Part shown: positions 46,176 to 55,102 of the stretch, piece by piece
Layout of the letters: each line of letters opens with the position of its first letter
How positions within the stretch are numbered: the first letter of the stretch is position 1
Source: Flavihumibacter fluvii
Lineage (GTDB): Bacteria; Bacteroidota; Bacteroidia; Chitinophagales; Chitinophagaceae
Direction: 5' to 3'
DNA: 64,000 nucleotides
NCBI RefSeq assembly: GCF_018595675.2
Contig: NZ_CP092333.1
Location: 4,798,001-4,862,000, forward strand
Position numbers and translations under genes: made by a program
The notes under the pieces: generated by a model
Told to the model about the DNA's origin: nothing
Seen by the model: the letters and a program-made list of their open reading frames with translations, nothing else
Databases searched by the model: none

Positions 46176-47303
46176 TTAAAAACTTTGGATTAATCGTATT
46201 GTGGGGGTCACATTCCTGAAGAAATCATAGAAATATAAACCAGGTTCAATGGCTGTTTTTTGCAACTTCAGCCGACCGGCACCAATGCGTATAGTATTCT
46301 TGTCGTAAAACTCCCCGTTTCTGTAGATCAGGTAACCCAGGCTTACAATTGCAGTAAAACTTGCGGGCTTACGTGGATCCTTTTCTTTTACAGGACCCTG
46401 TCCATAACTAAGTGTCAGGAAATCGTTTCGGAAAGTGCTTACTTTACCTTCACTGTCTTTTGCAAAAAGAAAGTTCGGTTCCCATTGAATGCCGATTTCA
46501 TGTTTCCATTGTTTTTCCCGGTTACTGAGCACAAGTGTCGTCCCCAATCCAAAAGCCGGCACAAAATAATTTTTATAATTCTGGGCATTAACCGTGAACT
46601 GGAAGGATAAATAATCACCCGGCCCACCTGCAGTTGCCCGGCGTTTATCGGCATAAATAGTAGGGTCCCCATTTAGATAAAAGGGTCCCCAACCTGATGT
46701 CTTACCCCATTTATTTTTCCATTTACCGGTATAGTTAGCCAGGTAGCTGGGAATTTTTTCATTAAGTATACCGCTACTATAATCAGCCAGATCTTCCAGG
46801 TTATTGAGATAAAATATTATTCTGAAATACCTGGGGTCATACCTGCTGATGTACCTTTCCTGGGCTTTGGGCGGATTGTTTACCACGCCAATTATATTGA
46901 TGGTATCCTGCTCAATTTTCAGTAAAGCAAGTTCTTCACCCTGCCGTACGAATGCATTGCCATGTTGGGGAAATTGAAGTAATCGGATTTTCCTGGTACC
47001 GGCGGCATTTGTCATATGGTCAATGCGGATAGAGGCCAGCTCATTTTTTAATGAGTCTTTAAGTGGTGCAAAATCCTGTAGGAAAATGGCCAGTATGGAG
47101 TCGATGTTTGCGATTCTCTGCAGGTCATTTATATCACTGACCTCAACCTGCATTTTATTGCCTTTGCCAAGGTCAACCATGAATCGTTTCCCAAAGCTGA
47201 AATCGGCCGGAACATTAAATGTTTCGTCTGTTTTACTGGATTGGGCAAAAAGGTTTCCTGCAGTGCTGGTAAACAGCACCATTACGACTACAATGTATTT
47301 CAT
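46176..47303 (-). CDS. Exported outer-membrane-like protein of unknown function
   Basis: A 375-residue protein with a Sec signal (residues 1-20, ending FAQSS). The central and C-terminal part is rich in alternating hydrophobic strands (YLSFQFTVNAQNY, FVPAFGLGTTLVLS, HEIGIQWEPNFLF) and ends in an aromatic residue, consistent with a small beta-barrel. The first 140 residues are polar with an Asp/Leu-rich helical stretch. It starts 5 bases after the membrane-protein gene stop, so the three genes up to the sigma factor form one operon. Confidence 0.75.
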   Translation of the reverse strand: MKYIVVVMVLFTSTAGNLFAQSSKTDETFNVPADFSFGKRFMVDLGKGNKMQVEVSDINDLQRIANIDSILAIFLQDFAPLKDSLKNELASIRIDHMTNAAGTRKIRLLQFPQHGNAFVRQGEELALLKIEQDTINIIGVVNNPPKAQERYISRYDPRYFRIIFYLNNLEDLADYSSGILNEKIPSYLANYTGKWKNKWGKTSGWGPFYLNGDPTIYADKRRATAGGPGDYLSFQFTVNAQNYKNYFVPAFGLGTTLVLSNREKQWKHEIGIQWEPNFLFAKDSEGKVSTFRNDFLTLSYGQGPVKEKDPRKPASFTAIVSLGYLIYRNGEFYDKNTIRIGAGRLKLQKTAIEPGLYFYDFFRNVTPTIRLIQSF

Positions 47304-47308
47304 GTTTG

Positions 47309-48025
47309 TTAGTTTGCTGAGCTGATAGTAATGGTAAATCTTTCAGGTTGTGATGCTACATACACTTCATCACCAGCCGGATGTCCGAATTTTGAATACA
47401 GTGGCCTTTGTTTTTTGGGGCCCGGCTGATTGGTGAGGAGCCCGCTATTGCCGGCTTCGATCTCATTCAGGTAAACCAAAGCCATTTTTTTCTTTGTTTT
47501 TGCAACAGGTACAAGGGCAGTTATTGGTGAATCAATGCTATTTTTTATTACTATATCAGGTTCTTTGATTAGAAGGGCCGAAGACTGTACCGGGCTTAAA
47601 TCTTTTTCATCCGGCGCAGCTGCAGGTTGACTTGTGTAAATAGTCAGTTGATGTGCCTTGTTTTCCCTGTCCTTTTGCTTTGGCCTGCCACCAGCAGGTT
47701 GGGTTATTTTGGGTTGTGCTTCCCGGGAAGCAGCCTGATCCTGGGTTTTTAAAGTTTGCGATCCACGTTGTTGTTGCACAATAGTTTGTTCCTTCATATT
47801 TTTTTCCTGGTAAAACCAGGTGATTGTGAACAGCATTCCGGTTAGTATTGCCACAGCCGCTAACCACAGCCAGGCATTTTTATTTTTCTTTTCTGGTTGT
47901 TCTAGCCTTTCATAAAGTTTTTCCCAGGCCTCAATTTTATTTAAAGGAGACAGGCCCGGAACCTGGCCAGGTTCTTCCAGCCGGTTCCTCCAGTCTACCG
48001 GGTTATTGTGATTTTTGTCTGGCAT
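47309..48025 (-). CDS. Single-pass membrane protein, probable anti-sigma factor partner
   Basis: A 238-residue protein, start ATG at 48025. Residues 1-50 are polar with helical features; a single membrane helix lies at about residues 52-70 (WLWLAAVAILTGMLFTITW); the rest is Gln/Pro/Lys-rich, low complexity and presumably periplasmic. Anti-sigma factors downstream of ECF sigma genes have this shape, but no FecR-like or zinc-binding signature is visible, so the role rests on context. It overlaps the sigma gene by 23 bases. Confidence 0.65.
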   Translation of the reverse strand: MPDKNHNNPVDWRNRLEEPGQVPGLSPLNKIEAWEKLYERLEQPEKKNKNAWLWLAAVAILTGMLFTITWFYQEKNMKEQTIVQQQRGSQTLKTQDQAASREAQPKITQPAGGRPKQKDRENKAHQLTIYTSQPAAAPDEKDLSPVQSSALLIKEPDIVIKNSIDSPITALVPVAKTKKKMALVYLNEIEAGNSGLLTNQPGPKKQRPLYSKFGHPAGDEVYVASQPERFTITISSAN

Positions 48026-48557
48026 ATTCAATTCCTTTTTGGGTCATCAATTTTTGAAGTAATACCCTGGCTTTACTAAGCTGGGATTTCGAGGTACCAG
48101 TGGAGATATCCATCAGGTTGGCTATTTCCTTGTGGCTATAACCTTCAATTACATTTAAGTTGAATACAGTTCTGTAACCTACCGGCAATTGCAATACCAG
48201 CTGTAAAATTTCGGCTGCAGACAGATTATTCAGGGCGTCTTCCTCAAGTGGGACTTCCACAGCAGCAGTTTCAGCTACAATGGTGAATACTTTTTTCTTC
48301 CGCAGGAACATAAGGCATTCATTCACCATGATCTTTTTGACATACCCGAAGAGTGCAGCATCTTCTTCAAATGTGAATGACTGTAAATTCCTGAAGAACT
48401 TAAAAAAACCATTCAGCATCAGTTCCTCTGCATCTTCCTGGTTCTTTACATACCGGTAACAGGTTGCCAGCATTTTATCTGCCATTTCATCAAAAAGGCA
48501 TTTCTGTGCAGCCGAACTTCCGTTTTTTGCCTCATATATCAATTTTCCAAGCTGCAT
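48003..48557 (-). CDS. ECF-type RNA polymerase sigma factor
   Basis: A 184-residue sigma factor. Region 2 is visible in ADKMLATCYRYVKNQEDAEELMLNGFFKFF, with a basic stretch (FLRKKK) after it; region 4 helix-turn-helix is GYSHKEIANLMDISTGTSKSQLSKARVLL. It lies at the front of a three-gene operon with a membrane protein and an exported barrel-like protein. Regulon and signal are unknown. The tRNA-Leu terminator separates it from the gene upstream. Confidence 0.9.
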   Translation of the reverse strand: MQLGKLIYEAKNGSSAAQKCLFDEMADKMLATCYRYVKNQEDAEELMLNGFFKFFRNLQSFTFEEDAALFGYVKKIMVNECLMFLRKKKVFTIVAETAAVEVPLEEDALNNLSAAEILQLVLQLPVGYRTVFNLNVIEGYSHKEIANLMDISTGTSKSQLSKARVLLQKLMTQKGIEYARQKSQ

Positions 48558-48639
48558 TCCCTTCTGTCTGGTTTTATATACAAGGTAAATGCAGAATGCA
48601 TAGCAAAGGTTGCTTGTACCAGTGAGATACCCTTAAAAT

Positions 48640-48668
48640 AAAAAAGCTTCCCAAAGGAAGCCTTTTTT
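48640..48668 (-). terminator. Terminator of tRNA-Leu
   Basis: On the minus strand GGCTTCC and GGAAGC form a 6-bp stem with a TTTG loop, followed by six T. It lies just after the tRNA. Confidence 0.75.
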
Positions 48669-48669
48669 G

Positions 48670-48751
48670 TGCGGGCGATAGGAATCGAACCTACATGCCT
48701 TGCGGCGCCAGATCCTAAGTCTGGTGCGTCTGCCAGTTTCGCCACGCCCGC
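48670..48751 (-). tRNA. tRNA-Leu (anticodon UAG)
   Basis: An 82-base tRNA on the minus strand. The acceptor stem GCGGGCG pairs with CGCCCGC, with discriminator A. The anticodon arm CCAGA-CTTAGGA-TCTGG gives UAG. A long variable arm follows, typical of tRNA-Leu, and the T arm contains GGTTCGATTCC. CCA is not encoded. A -7 box at 48776-48783 and a terminator at 48640-48668 frame it. Confidence 0.95.
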
Positions 48752-48775
48752 AACGGATTGGCGATGGTCCCGGAC

Positions 48776-48783
48776 CAAAAATA
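48776..48783 (-). promoter_or_regulatory. -7 promoter box for tRNA-Leu
   Basis: The minus strand reads TATTTTTG, matching TAnnTTTG, 25 bases before the tRNA 5' end. This fits a short leader. Confidence 0.55.
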
Positions 48784-48870
48784 TAAAATGTTCAATGGCC
48801 TAGGGAGCGCAAATGTAGGGGATTTCACGAAAAAATTAAAAACACCCCGATTTCTGTAAATTCGTATTTA

Positions 48871-51108
48871 ATGGAAACCGTTGCAGCCATCCCAAAATAT
48901 AACCTTACAGAGGAGCAGGAAAAAAAGCTGATCCTACGGGAATACCGTGCCCTTTTACGCGCTTTAAAGCCCAAATTGAAGCCAGGCGATAAGGAACTGG
49001 TGCGGCTGGCCTTTGAAATGTCTGCTGAAGCCCACAAAACCATGCGAAGGAAAAGTGGCGAGCCATATATCCTGCATCCATTGGCAGTATCGCGTATTTG
49101 TGTTGAAGAAATTGGCCTGGGGGTTCGTTCAACCATTTGTGGCTTACTACATGATACGGTAGAAGACACGGATATTACCCTCGATGATATTGAGCGGAAT
49201 TTCGGTAGTGAAATCGCCCGGATCGTTGATGGTCTTACAAAAATTGCAAATGTAATAGATGTAAATGCTTCCCAGCAGGCGGAAAATTTCAAGAAAATCC
49301 TCCTAACCCTTACCGACGACCCCCGGGTGATCCTGATCAAACTATCTGACCGCCTGCATAATATGCGAACGCTGGAAAGTATGAAGCGGGAGAAGCAGTT
49401 GAAAATTTCTTCAGAGACGGTGTACATTTATGCGCCATTAGCCCATCGGATGGGCTTGTACAATATCAAGACTGAAATGGAGGACCTGGCCATGAAATAC
49501 ATGGAGCCAGATACCTATAAGGAAATTGCTAAAAAACTTTCAGAAACCAGGCGGGAGCGCACCAGGTATATTAATGAGTTCATCCGCCCGCTTCGCGATA
49601 AAATGGAAAAGGCCGAATTTAATTTCGAAATCTATGGCCGGCCGAAAAGCATCCATTCCATCTGGAACAAGATGAAAAAGAAAGGGGTGAGTTTCGAAGA
49701 AGTGTACGACTTATTTGCTATAAGGGTCATTTTAAATTCACCGCCAGAAAGGGAAAAGGAGGACTGCTGGAAAGTTTATTCCATGATCACGGACGAGTAT
49801 ACGCCATCTCCTGAGCGCCTCCGTGACTGGTTAAGTAATCCCAAAAGCAATGGCTACGAAGCCCTGCATACCACCGTTATGGGACCCCAGGGAAAGTGGG
49901 TGGAAGTGCAGATCCGAACAAAGCGAATGAATGAAATTGCCGAAAAAGGCCTTGCGGCGCACTGGAAATACAAGGAAGGGGCGGCCGATGAAAGCCGCTT
50001 TGATAAATGGTTTCACCAGATAAGGGAAGTTCTGGCCAACCAGGATACCGATTCGGTGGACTTTTTACAGGATTTCAAAACCAGTTTCCTGGCCGAAGAA
50101 ATTTATGTATATACGCCTAAAGGAGACGTAAAAATGTTGCCGGTAGGATCTACTTCATTGGATTTTGCCTTTGCGATACACTCTGCCGTTGGTGCCCGTT
50201 GTATTGGCGCAAAAGTGAACCATAAGCTGGTGCCATTAAGCCATAAACTGCGAAGTGGAGACCAGATTGAGATCATAACTTCCAATAAACAAAAGCCTAA
50301 TGAAGACTGGCTGAATTTTGTGGTCACCGCCAAGGCCAAATCGAAGATTAAAGATGCACTTAAAGAAGAGAAACGGAAGATTGCAGAAGACGGGAAATAT
50401 ACTGTGCAGCGCAAACTGGAAAGTATGGGCGCTGGCTACCATACCCACAATATTGACATTCTGACGGATTTTTATAAACAACCCAGTACGCTGGACTTTT
50501 TCTACCAGGTTGCCACGCATAGCATAGACCTTAAGGAACTGAAAGAATTTAATGTACTGGGCGACAAACTTGAAGCGCCAAAACCCCAGCGCCCTTTAAT
50601 TGAGGTTAAGCCGGAGTCCAACACGCATGACCTGCAGAAAAAAGACGCTGAACTGATCATCTTCGGTGAAAGTAGTGACCGTATCATGTATACCCTTGCA
50701 AATTGTTGCAAACCAATTCCGGGAGATGATGTATTTGGTTTTGTTACAACGGGTAAAGGACTGACTATCCACCGGACTACTTGTCCAAATGCCTCGAAAT
50801 TACTTGCCAACTACGGCCATCGCGTAGTGAAAACCAAGTGGGCAAAAAATAAGGAGATATCTTTCCTTACCGGCCTGAATATCATCGGTATTGATGATGT
50901 GGGGGTAGTGAATAAAATCACGAACCTCATTTCCGGAGAGATGAAAATCAATATCAGTGCCTTGTCAATTGAAGCAAAAGAAGGTGTCTTCCGGGGATCA
51001 ATAAAAGTGTTTGTGCACGACAAGGAAGAATTGGACGAACTGGTGAAGCGCTTAAAGCAGCTTAGTGGTATCCATTCCATCGAAAGATTTGATACAGAAG
51101 CCTCCTGA
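48871..51108 (+). CDS. Bifunctional (p)ppGpp synthetase/hydrolase (RelA/SpoT family)
   Basis: The stringent-response enzyme (745 residues). The hydrolase HD domain is seen in YILHPLAVSRI and LLHDTVEDTDITLDD. The synthetase domain has RPKSIHSIWNKM, NGYEALHTTVMG and VQIRTKRMNEIAEKGLAAHWKYKEG. A TGS domain (IYVYTPKGDVKMLPVGSTSLDFA) and a C-terminal ACT domain complete it. Both catalytic domains look intact, so this is a SpoT/Rel-type enzyme. It makes ppGpp under amino-acid or carbon stress. It lies 200 bases upstream of purA. Confidence 0.95.
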   Translation: METVAAIPKYNLTEEQEKKLILREYRALLRALKPKLKPGDKELVRLAFEMSAEAHKTMRRKSGEPYILHPLAVSRICVEEIGLGVRSTICGLLHDTVEDTDITLDDIERNFGSEIARIVDGLTKIANVIDVNASQQAENFKKILLTLTDDPRVILIKLSDRLHNMRTLESMKREKQLKISSETVYIYAPLAHRMGLYNIKTEMEDLAMKYMEPDTYKEIAKKLSETRRERTRYINEFIRPLRDKMEKAEFNFEIYGRPKSIHSIWNKMKKKGVSFEEVYDLFAIRVILNSPPEREKEDCWKVYSMITDEYTPSPERLRDWLSNPKSNGYEALHTTVMGPQGKWVEVQIRTKRMNEIAEKGLAAHWKYKEGAADESRFDKWFHQIREVLANQDTDSVDFLQDFKTSFLAEEIYVYTPKGDVKMLPVGSTSLDFAFAIHSAVGARCIGAKVNHKLVPLSHKLRSGDQIEIITSNKQKPNEDWLNFVVTAKAKSKIKDALKEEKRKIAEDGKYTVQRKLESMGAGYHTHNIDILTDFYKQPSTLDFFYQVATHSIDLKELKEFNVLGDKLEAPKPQRPLIEVKPESNTHDLQKKDAELIIFGESSDRIMYTLANCCKPIPGDDVFGFVTTGKGLTIHRTTCPNASKLLANYGHRVVKTKWAKNKEISFLTGLNIIGIDDVGVVNKITNLISGEMKINISALSIEAKEGVFRGSIKVFVHDKEELDELVKRLKQLSGIHSIERFDTEAS

Positions 51109-51264
51109 TTAGACGTCTGCCTTTATACCGCTGATTTCCACTTTATCCGATTTTACGAAGGGAAAGAAAAGTCAACCGATACCAGGGATGGGCAGCTTAT
51201 TGGCATTTAGGCAAAAAGGTGCCGGTAAATAGGTTTTTTATTTCGGCCTTTATTGTGCAAGGCC

Positions 51265-51272
51265 TATTTTTG
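51265..51272 (+). promoter_or_regulatory. -7 promoter box for purA
   Basis: TATTTTTG matches TAnnTTTG, 39 bases before the ATG at 51311. A degenerate TTTC lies about 20 bases upstream where the -33 TTTG would be. Confidence 0.45.
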
Positions 51273-51310
51273 CCGCCTATTCAAAAGGCAATTTTTACAA
51301 ACTATACTAC

Positions 51311-52573
51311 ATGGTAGATGCAATATTAGGCCTCCAGTGGGGCGATGAAGGAAAAGGCAAGATCGTTGATTATTTCGCTCCCCGGTATGATATAATTGCC
51401 CGTTTCCAGGGCGGGCCAAATGCCGGACATACCTTGTATGTTGGTGGGAAAAAAGTGGTTTTGCACCAGATTCCATCAGGTGTCTTCCATGAAAACACGA
51501 TCAATCTGATAGGTAATGGGGTGGTTCTTGATCCTGTTACCTTAAAACGGGAATGTGATACTGTCGCCTCTTTTGGGGTGGATGTGAAAAAGAATCTCTT
51601 TATTTCCCACCGCACCCACCTCATCCTGCCTACCCACCGTGCGCTGGACAAGGCTTCTGAGCTACAGAAAGGAAACGATAAAATCGGTTCAACCTTAAAA
51701 GGGATTGGGCCTGCATATATGGATAAAACCGGCAGGAACGGCCTAAGAGTGGGCGATCTGCTCGATAAAAGTTTTACCACTTCTTATATCAGGCTCCGCC
51801 TGAAGCACCAGCGTTTGCTTGATAATTTTAATTTCCAGGAAGATATTACCGCCTGGGAAGAAGAGTTTTTTGATGCCATTGACTTCCTTCGCAGCCTGAA
51901 TGTAGTGAATGGTGAATATTTTATCAACGATAAAATATCCAAAGGAAAGAAAGTGCTGGCAGAGGGCGCCCAGGGAAGTATGTTGGATATCGATTTCGGA
52001 ACCTTCCCTTTTGTGACTTCTTCCAATACAACTACTTCAGGTGTGTGTAACGGATTGGGTGTTGCCCCGCAAAAGATCAGGGAAGTTATGGGGGTTACCA
52101 AGGCCTATTGCACCCGTGTAGGGGGTGGACCGTTTCCAACAGAACTGCATGACGCTGTAGGCGAGGAATTACGCCAGCTGGGCAATGAATTTGGTGCGAC
52201 TACAGGCAGGCCGCGCCGCTGTGGCTGGATCGACCTGGTGGCCCTTAAATATGCCTGTATGATCAACGGAGTAACTAAAGTAATAATGACCAAAGCCGAT
52301 GTGTTGGATAAATTCGAGGAACTTAATGTTTGTACAGGGTATGAAATCGAAGGTAAAGTGTCAGAATTTATTCCTTTTCAAATGACAAGGCACCAGATTG
52401 ATCCCGTACTACAGGCATTCCCGGGTTGGAACACCGATACAACCGGGGTGACCAGCTATGAGGGGATGCCGGAAAAAATGAAACAATATGTAGCCTTTAT
52501 TAATCGTTTCACGGGTGTAGATGTTTCACATATTTCAAACGGCCCAGGCAGGGATCAGATAGTGGCGGTTTAG
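51311..52573 (+). CDS. purA: Adenylosuccinate synthetase
   Basis: Converts IMP and aspartate to adenylosuccinate using GTP, the first step from IMP to AMP. The opening is DAILGLQWGDEGKGKIVDYF, with Asp13-equivalent and P-loop residues, then NAGHT. TTTSGVCNGLGVAPQKI and GATTGRPRRCGWIDLVALKYA are strong PurA signatures. Length 420 is normal. The gene stands alone in its operon with its own -7 box. Confidence 0.98.
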   Translation: MVDAILGLQWGDEGKGKIVDYFAPRYDIIARFQGGPNAGHTLYVGGKKVVLHQIPSGVFHENTINLIGNGVVLDPVTLKRECDTVASFGVDVKKNLFISHRTHLILPTHRALDKASELQKGNDKIGSTLKGIGPAYMDKTGRNGLRVGDLLDKSFTTSYIRLRLKHQRLLDNFNFQEDITAWEEEFFDAIDFLRSLNVVNGEYFINDKISKGKKVLAEGAQGSMLDIDFGTFPFVTSSNTTTSGVCNGLGVAPQKIREVMGVTKAYCTRVGGGPFPTELHDAVGEELRQLGNEFGATTGRPRRCGWIDLVALKYACMINGVTKVIMTKADVLDKFEELNVCTGYEIEGKVSEFIPFQMTRHQIDPVLQAFPGWNTDTTGVTSYEGMPEKMKQYVAFINRFTGVDVSHISNGPGRDQIVAV

Positions 52574-52663
52574 TTAGCAGGAAGGCCGTAGAAAAATATT
52601 TTTTTTAAAAATTTGGCTATTTAAAAAGAACGCTGAAATTTACATTGTAATCCATTATGTGCT

Positions 52664-53104
52664 ATGGCTTCTAAATCTGACAAAGAAAAAAAGACGACCC
52701 CGAAAGCTGCTGCAAATCCAGGTGATTCCGGCAAGAAAGCTGCTGCTAAACCCAGTAAAAAAATTGATGAGGATGATGATGACCTGGAAGATGAAGAGGT
52801 AACTCCGAAATCATCCGCAAAAAAGTCCGTAAAATCTTCCAAATCAACAAAGTCCGAGGACGATGATGAGGAGGATGATATTGCCGAGGACGAAGATGAT
52901 TGGGAAAAGGTGGACGAGGAAGATAACTGGGATCCCGATTTCGAAGAGTTCGATCTACCAAAATCAAAAACAAAAAAAGGCCCATCTACCGGAGGAACCA
53001 AAAAAGTGGCTAAAGATGAAGATGACCTTGGAATTGATGATGATTTCAAGGAAATGGATCTTTTTAACGATTCCGGCTTCGACGACGATGATGATGACTT
53101 TTAA
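52664..53104 (+). CDS. Asp/Glu-rich low-complexity protein
   Basis: A 146-residue intrinsically disordered protein. The first 50 residues are Lys/Ala-rich (KEKKTTPKAAANP), and the rest is a mix of acidic blocks (DEDDDD, EDDDEEDD) and Ser/Lys stretches, ending FNDSGFDDDDDDF. Nothing looks catalytic. Such tails resemble nucleic-acid or histone-mimic binders, but no role can be assigned. The stop TAA shares its last base with the next gene's ATG (TAATG), so its translation is coupled to that of the PabB-like enzyme. Confidence 0.8.
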   Translation: MASKSDKEKKTTPKAAANPGDSGKKAAAKPSKKIDEDDDDLEDEEVTPKSSAKKSVKSSKSTKSEDDDEEDDIAEDEDDWEKVDEEDNWDPDFEEFDLPKSKTKKGPSTGGTKKVAKDEDDLGIDDDFKEMDLFNDSGFDDDDDDF

Positions 53105-54417
53105 TGTCAATTAATAATAATGTTTCAGATCGGCAGTTTACACGGTTTTTTATCGATGTAACGCCCGTTCTAAAAGAACAAATGTTGAATTGGGCAAACC
53201 GGTTCAACATTTGTTGCTTTATGGATAATAATGCATACACTGCTGACCTTCACAGTTATGAATGTCTTATAGCAACGGGTGCCTGGAAATGGATAAAGCT
53301 TTCAGCAGGTAATGCTTTTCCGCTTTTAAATGCTTTTTATAGGCAGGAACCCGGTTGGGTATTCGGACATTTTGGATTCGACCTGAAAGCAGAAACCGAA
53401 TTGGTACCCTCCCTGCTTCCCGACCATATTGGATTTCCTGATTGTTATTTTTTTGTTCCCGAGCATTTGATCCTTGTGCAACCGAAGCAGGTATTAATCA
53501 GCAGTTATTCAATCGATCCGGCAACAATATTGCGGCAGATAATGGATTTGCCTTTGCCAGTTGTAAATCAAACGACTCCGGTTGTTTTGAAGCCGCGAAT
53601 TGATAAGGAGACCTATATACAAAAAGTGAATGCAATTAAAGCGCATATCCGTAGAGGTGACTGTTATGAGCTAAATTTCTGCCAGGAATTTTTTGCCAGT
53701 CCCGCTGAGATCGACCCTGTTTATGTCTTTCGCTCCCTGTCTTCAATTTCACCGAACCCGTTTTCAGTATTTTATAAGCTCGATGATATTCATCTAATGT
53801 GCGCCAGTCCCGAACGCTTCCTGCGGATAGAGAACGGAATAGTAAGGTCACAACCTATCAAAGGAACTGCAGCCCGGGATATTGTAAACCCAGTGGCAGA
53901 TGCAGAACTGGCCCGGTGCCTAGCCAGCAGCGAAAAGGAGAAATCCGAAAATGTAATGGTCGTTGACCTCGTACGTAATGACCTGTCGCGGTTTTGTAAG
54001 CCAGGTTCTGTTGAGGTGGAGGAATTATTTGGTGTATATAGTTTTCCGCAGGTACACCAAATGATATCAACCGTTAAAGGAGAAATCGCAGCTGGACTGA
54101 ATTGGGTGGATGCTGTTCAGCAAAGCTTTCCCATGGGTTCTATGACAGGCGCACCAAAGAGGAGGGTGCTTGAACTCATTGAAAGTTTTGAACAGGTAAG
54201 GCGCGGCATTTTTTCCGGCGCGGTGGGTTACTGCACACCTGATGGGAATGCAGACTTTAATGTGGTAATCCGTAGTTTATTGTATAATTCCACCAGCAAA
54301 TACTTGTCCTGCCCCGTTGGTTCTGCGATCACCTGGTATGCAGATCCTTATTATGAATATGAAGAATGCCTGTTGAAAGTTGCCGCAATGAGGAAGGCGG
54401 TAGGTGGGGGTTTCTGA
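53104..54417 (+). CDS. pabB: Chorismate-binding enzyme, aminodeoxychorismate synthase component I-like
   Basis: A 437-residue member of the chorismate-utilising family (PabB/TrpE/MenF). The signature region includes PIKGTAARD (a PIKGT motif as in PabB), SEKEKSENVMVVDLVRNDLSR, VHQMISTVKGE and SFPMGSMTGAPKRRVLELIE. PIKGT with GSMTGAPK favours PabB, which makes 4-amino-4-deoxychorismate for folate, over anthranilate synthase. No glutamine amidotransferase partner is adjacent. Its ATG overlaps the preceding stop, and the following gene overlaps or nearly touches it. Confidence 0.88.
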   Translation: MSINNNVSDRQFTRFFIDVTPVLKEQMLNWANRFNICCFMDNNAYTADLHSYECLIATGAWKWIKLSAGNAFPLLNAFYRQEPGWVFGHFGFDLKAETELVPSLLPDHIGFPDCYFFVPEHLILVQPKQVLISSYSIDPATILRQIMDLPLPVVNQTTPVVLKPRIDKETYIQKVNAIKAHIRRGDCYELNFCQEFFASPAEIDPVYVFRSLSSISPNPFSVFYKLDDIHLMCASPERFLRIENGIVRSQPIKGTAARDIVNPVADAELARCLASSEKEKSENVMVVDLVRNDLSRFCKPGSVEVEELFGVYSFPQVHQMISTVKGEIAAGLNWVDAVQQSFPMGSMTGAPKRRVLELIESFEQVRRGIFSGAVGYCTPDGNADFNVVIRSLLYNSTSKYLSCPVGSAITWYADPYYEYEECLLKVAAMRKAVGGGF

Positions 54418-54451
54418 ATTATTTAACTTGTCTTTCTTACTAATAAGTAAT

Positions 54452-55078
54452 ATGATGGTCGGGTATAGAAAATATTTCACCAGGGCCTTGGGGAATTATT
54501 ACCCGAATAGGGTACGCGAATTAGAGGCTCAAACAGAAAAGCATTTCGAAACGATTGCAAAGGATATTTCATTTGCAGCAAATTCTAGAAATCCAATTGA
54601 TAGAAGACTGGAATTTTGCGGTTATTTTCTTGCACTGATTAAATCGTTGGATGCGGCAGGTGAAGGCTTTCTCATGATCAGAAAAGTTTGCCTTGAAGTT
54701 GTAACGGAATATGTAAGACCTAAGAATAAAATTGAGGCGTTTGCAAGACGATTGCTGCCAATCTTGTTGAATACCTGGCTTGCAAAACCAATACTGGGAA
54801 ATTTACAAAAAAGAGTAAGCCAAAGGGATAGCCCTGATGGATTTATGGCCAATATTCTCACAGATAAGGAGCAGACCTTGGGATTTGGCTACGGTATAGA
54901 TATTTTGGAATGTGGAATTTGTAAACTTTTCACAAAGCACAATTTCAGTAAATACATTTCTATTCTTTGCGAAGTAGATGAAATTACCTCTTCCCTGGCC
55001 GGACTTAAACTAATTAGAACTGGAACGATAGCTACCGGATCGAAAAAATGCGATTTCAGGTTTATTAAGAATAACTAA
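54452..55078 (+). CDS. ATC-hydrolase-like protein (L-2-amino-thiazoline-4-carboxylate hydrolase family)
   Basis: A 208-residue cytoplasmic protein. The C-terminal half has the pattern of the ATC hydrolase family: TLGFGYGIDILECGICKLF (Cys pair), SILCEVDEITSSLAG, then RTGTIATGSKKCDFRF, where family members have a conserved C-C-D-F motif. The family is mostly uncharacterised. I start at ATG 54452 (MMVGYRKYF); a GTG at 54404 would overlap the pabB end by 14 bases. It may form an operon with pabB. Confidence 0.72.
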   Translation: MMVGYRKYFTRALGNYYPNRVRELEAQTEKHFETIAKDISFAANSRNPIDRRLEFCGYFLALIKSLDAAGEGFLMIRKVCLEVVTEYVRPKNKIEAFARRLLPILLNTWLAKPILGNLQKRVSQRDSPDGFMANILTDKEQTLGFGYGIDILECGICKLFTKHNFSKYISILCEVDEITSSLAGLKLIRTGTIATGSKKCDFRFIKNN

Positions 55079-55102
55079 TTTTCATATGCCGCTCACTGCT
55101 GG

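Noticed and set aside
48616-48668. Second tRNA or small RNA next to tRNA-Leu
   Set aside because: The hairpin here is fully explained as the tRNA terminator.
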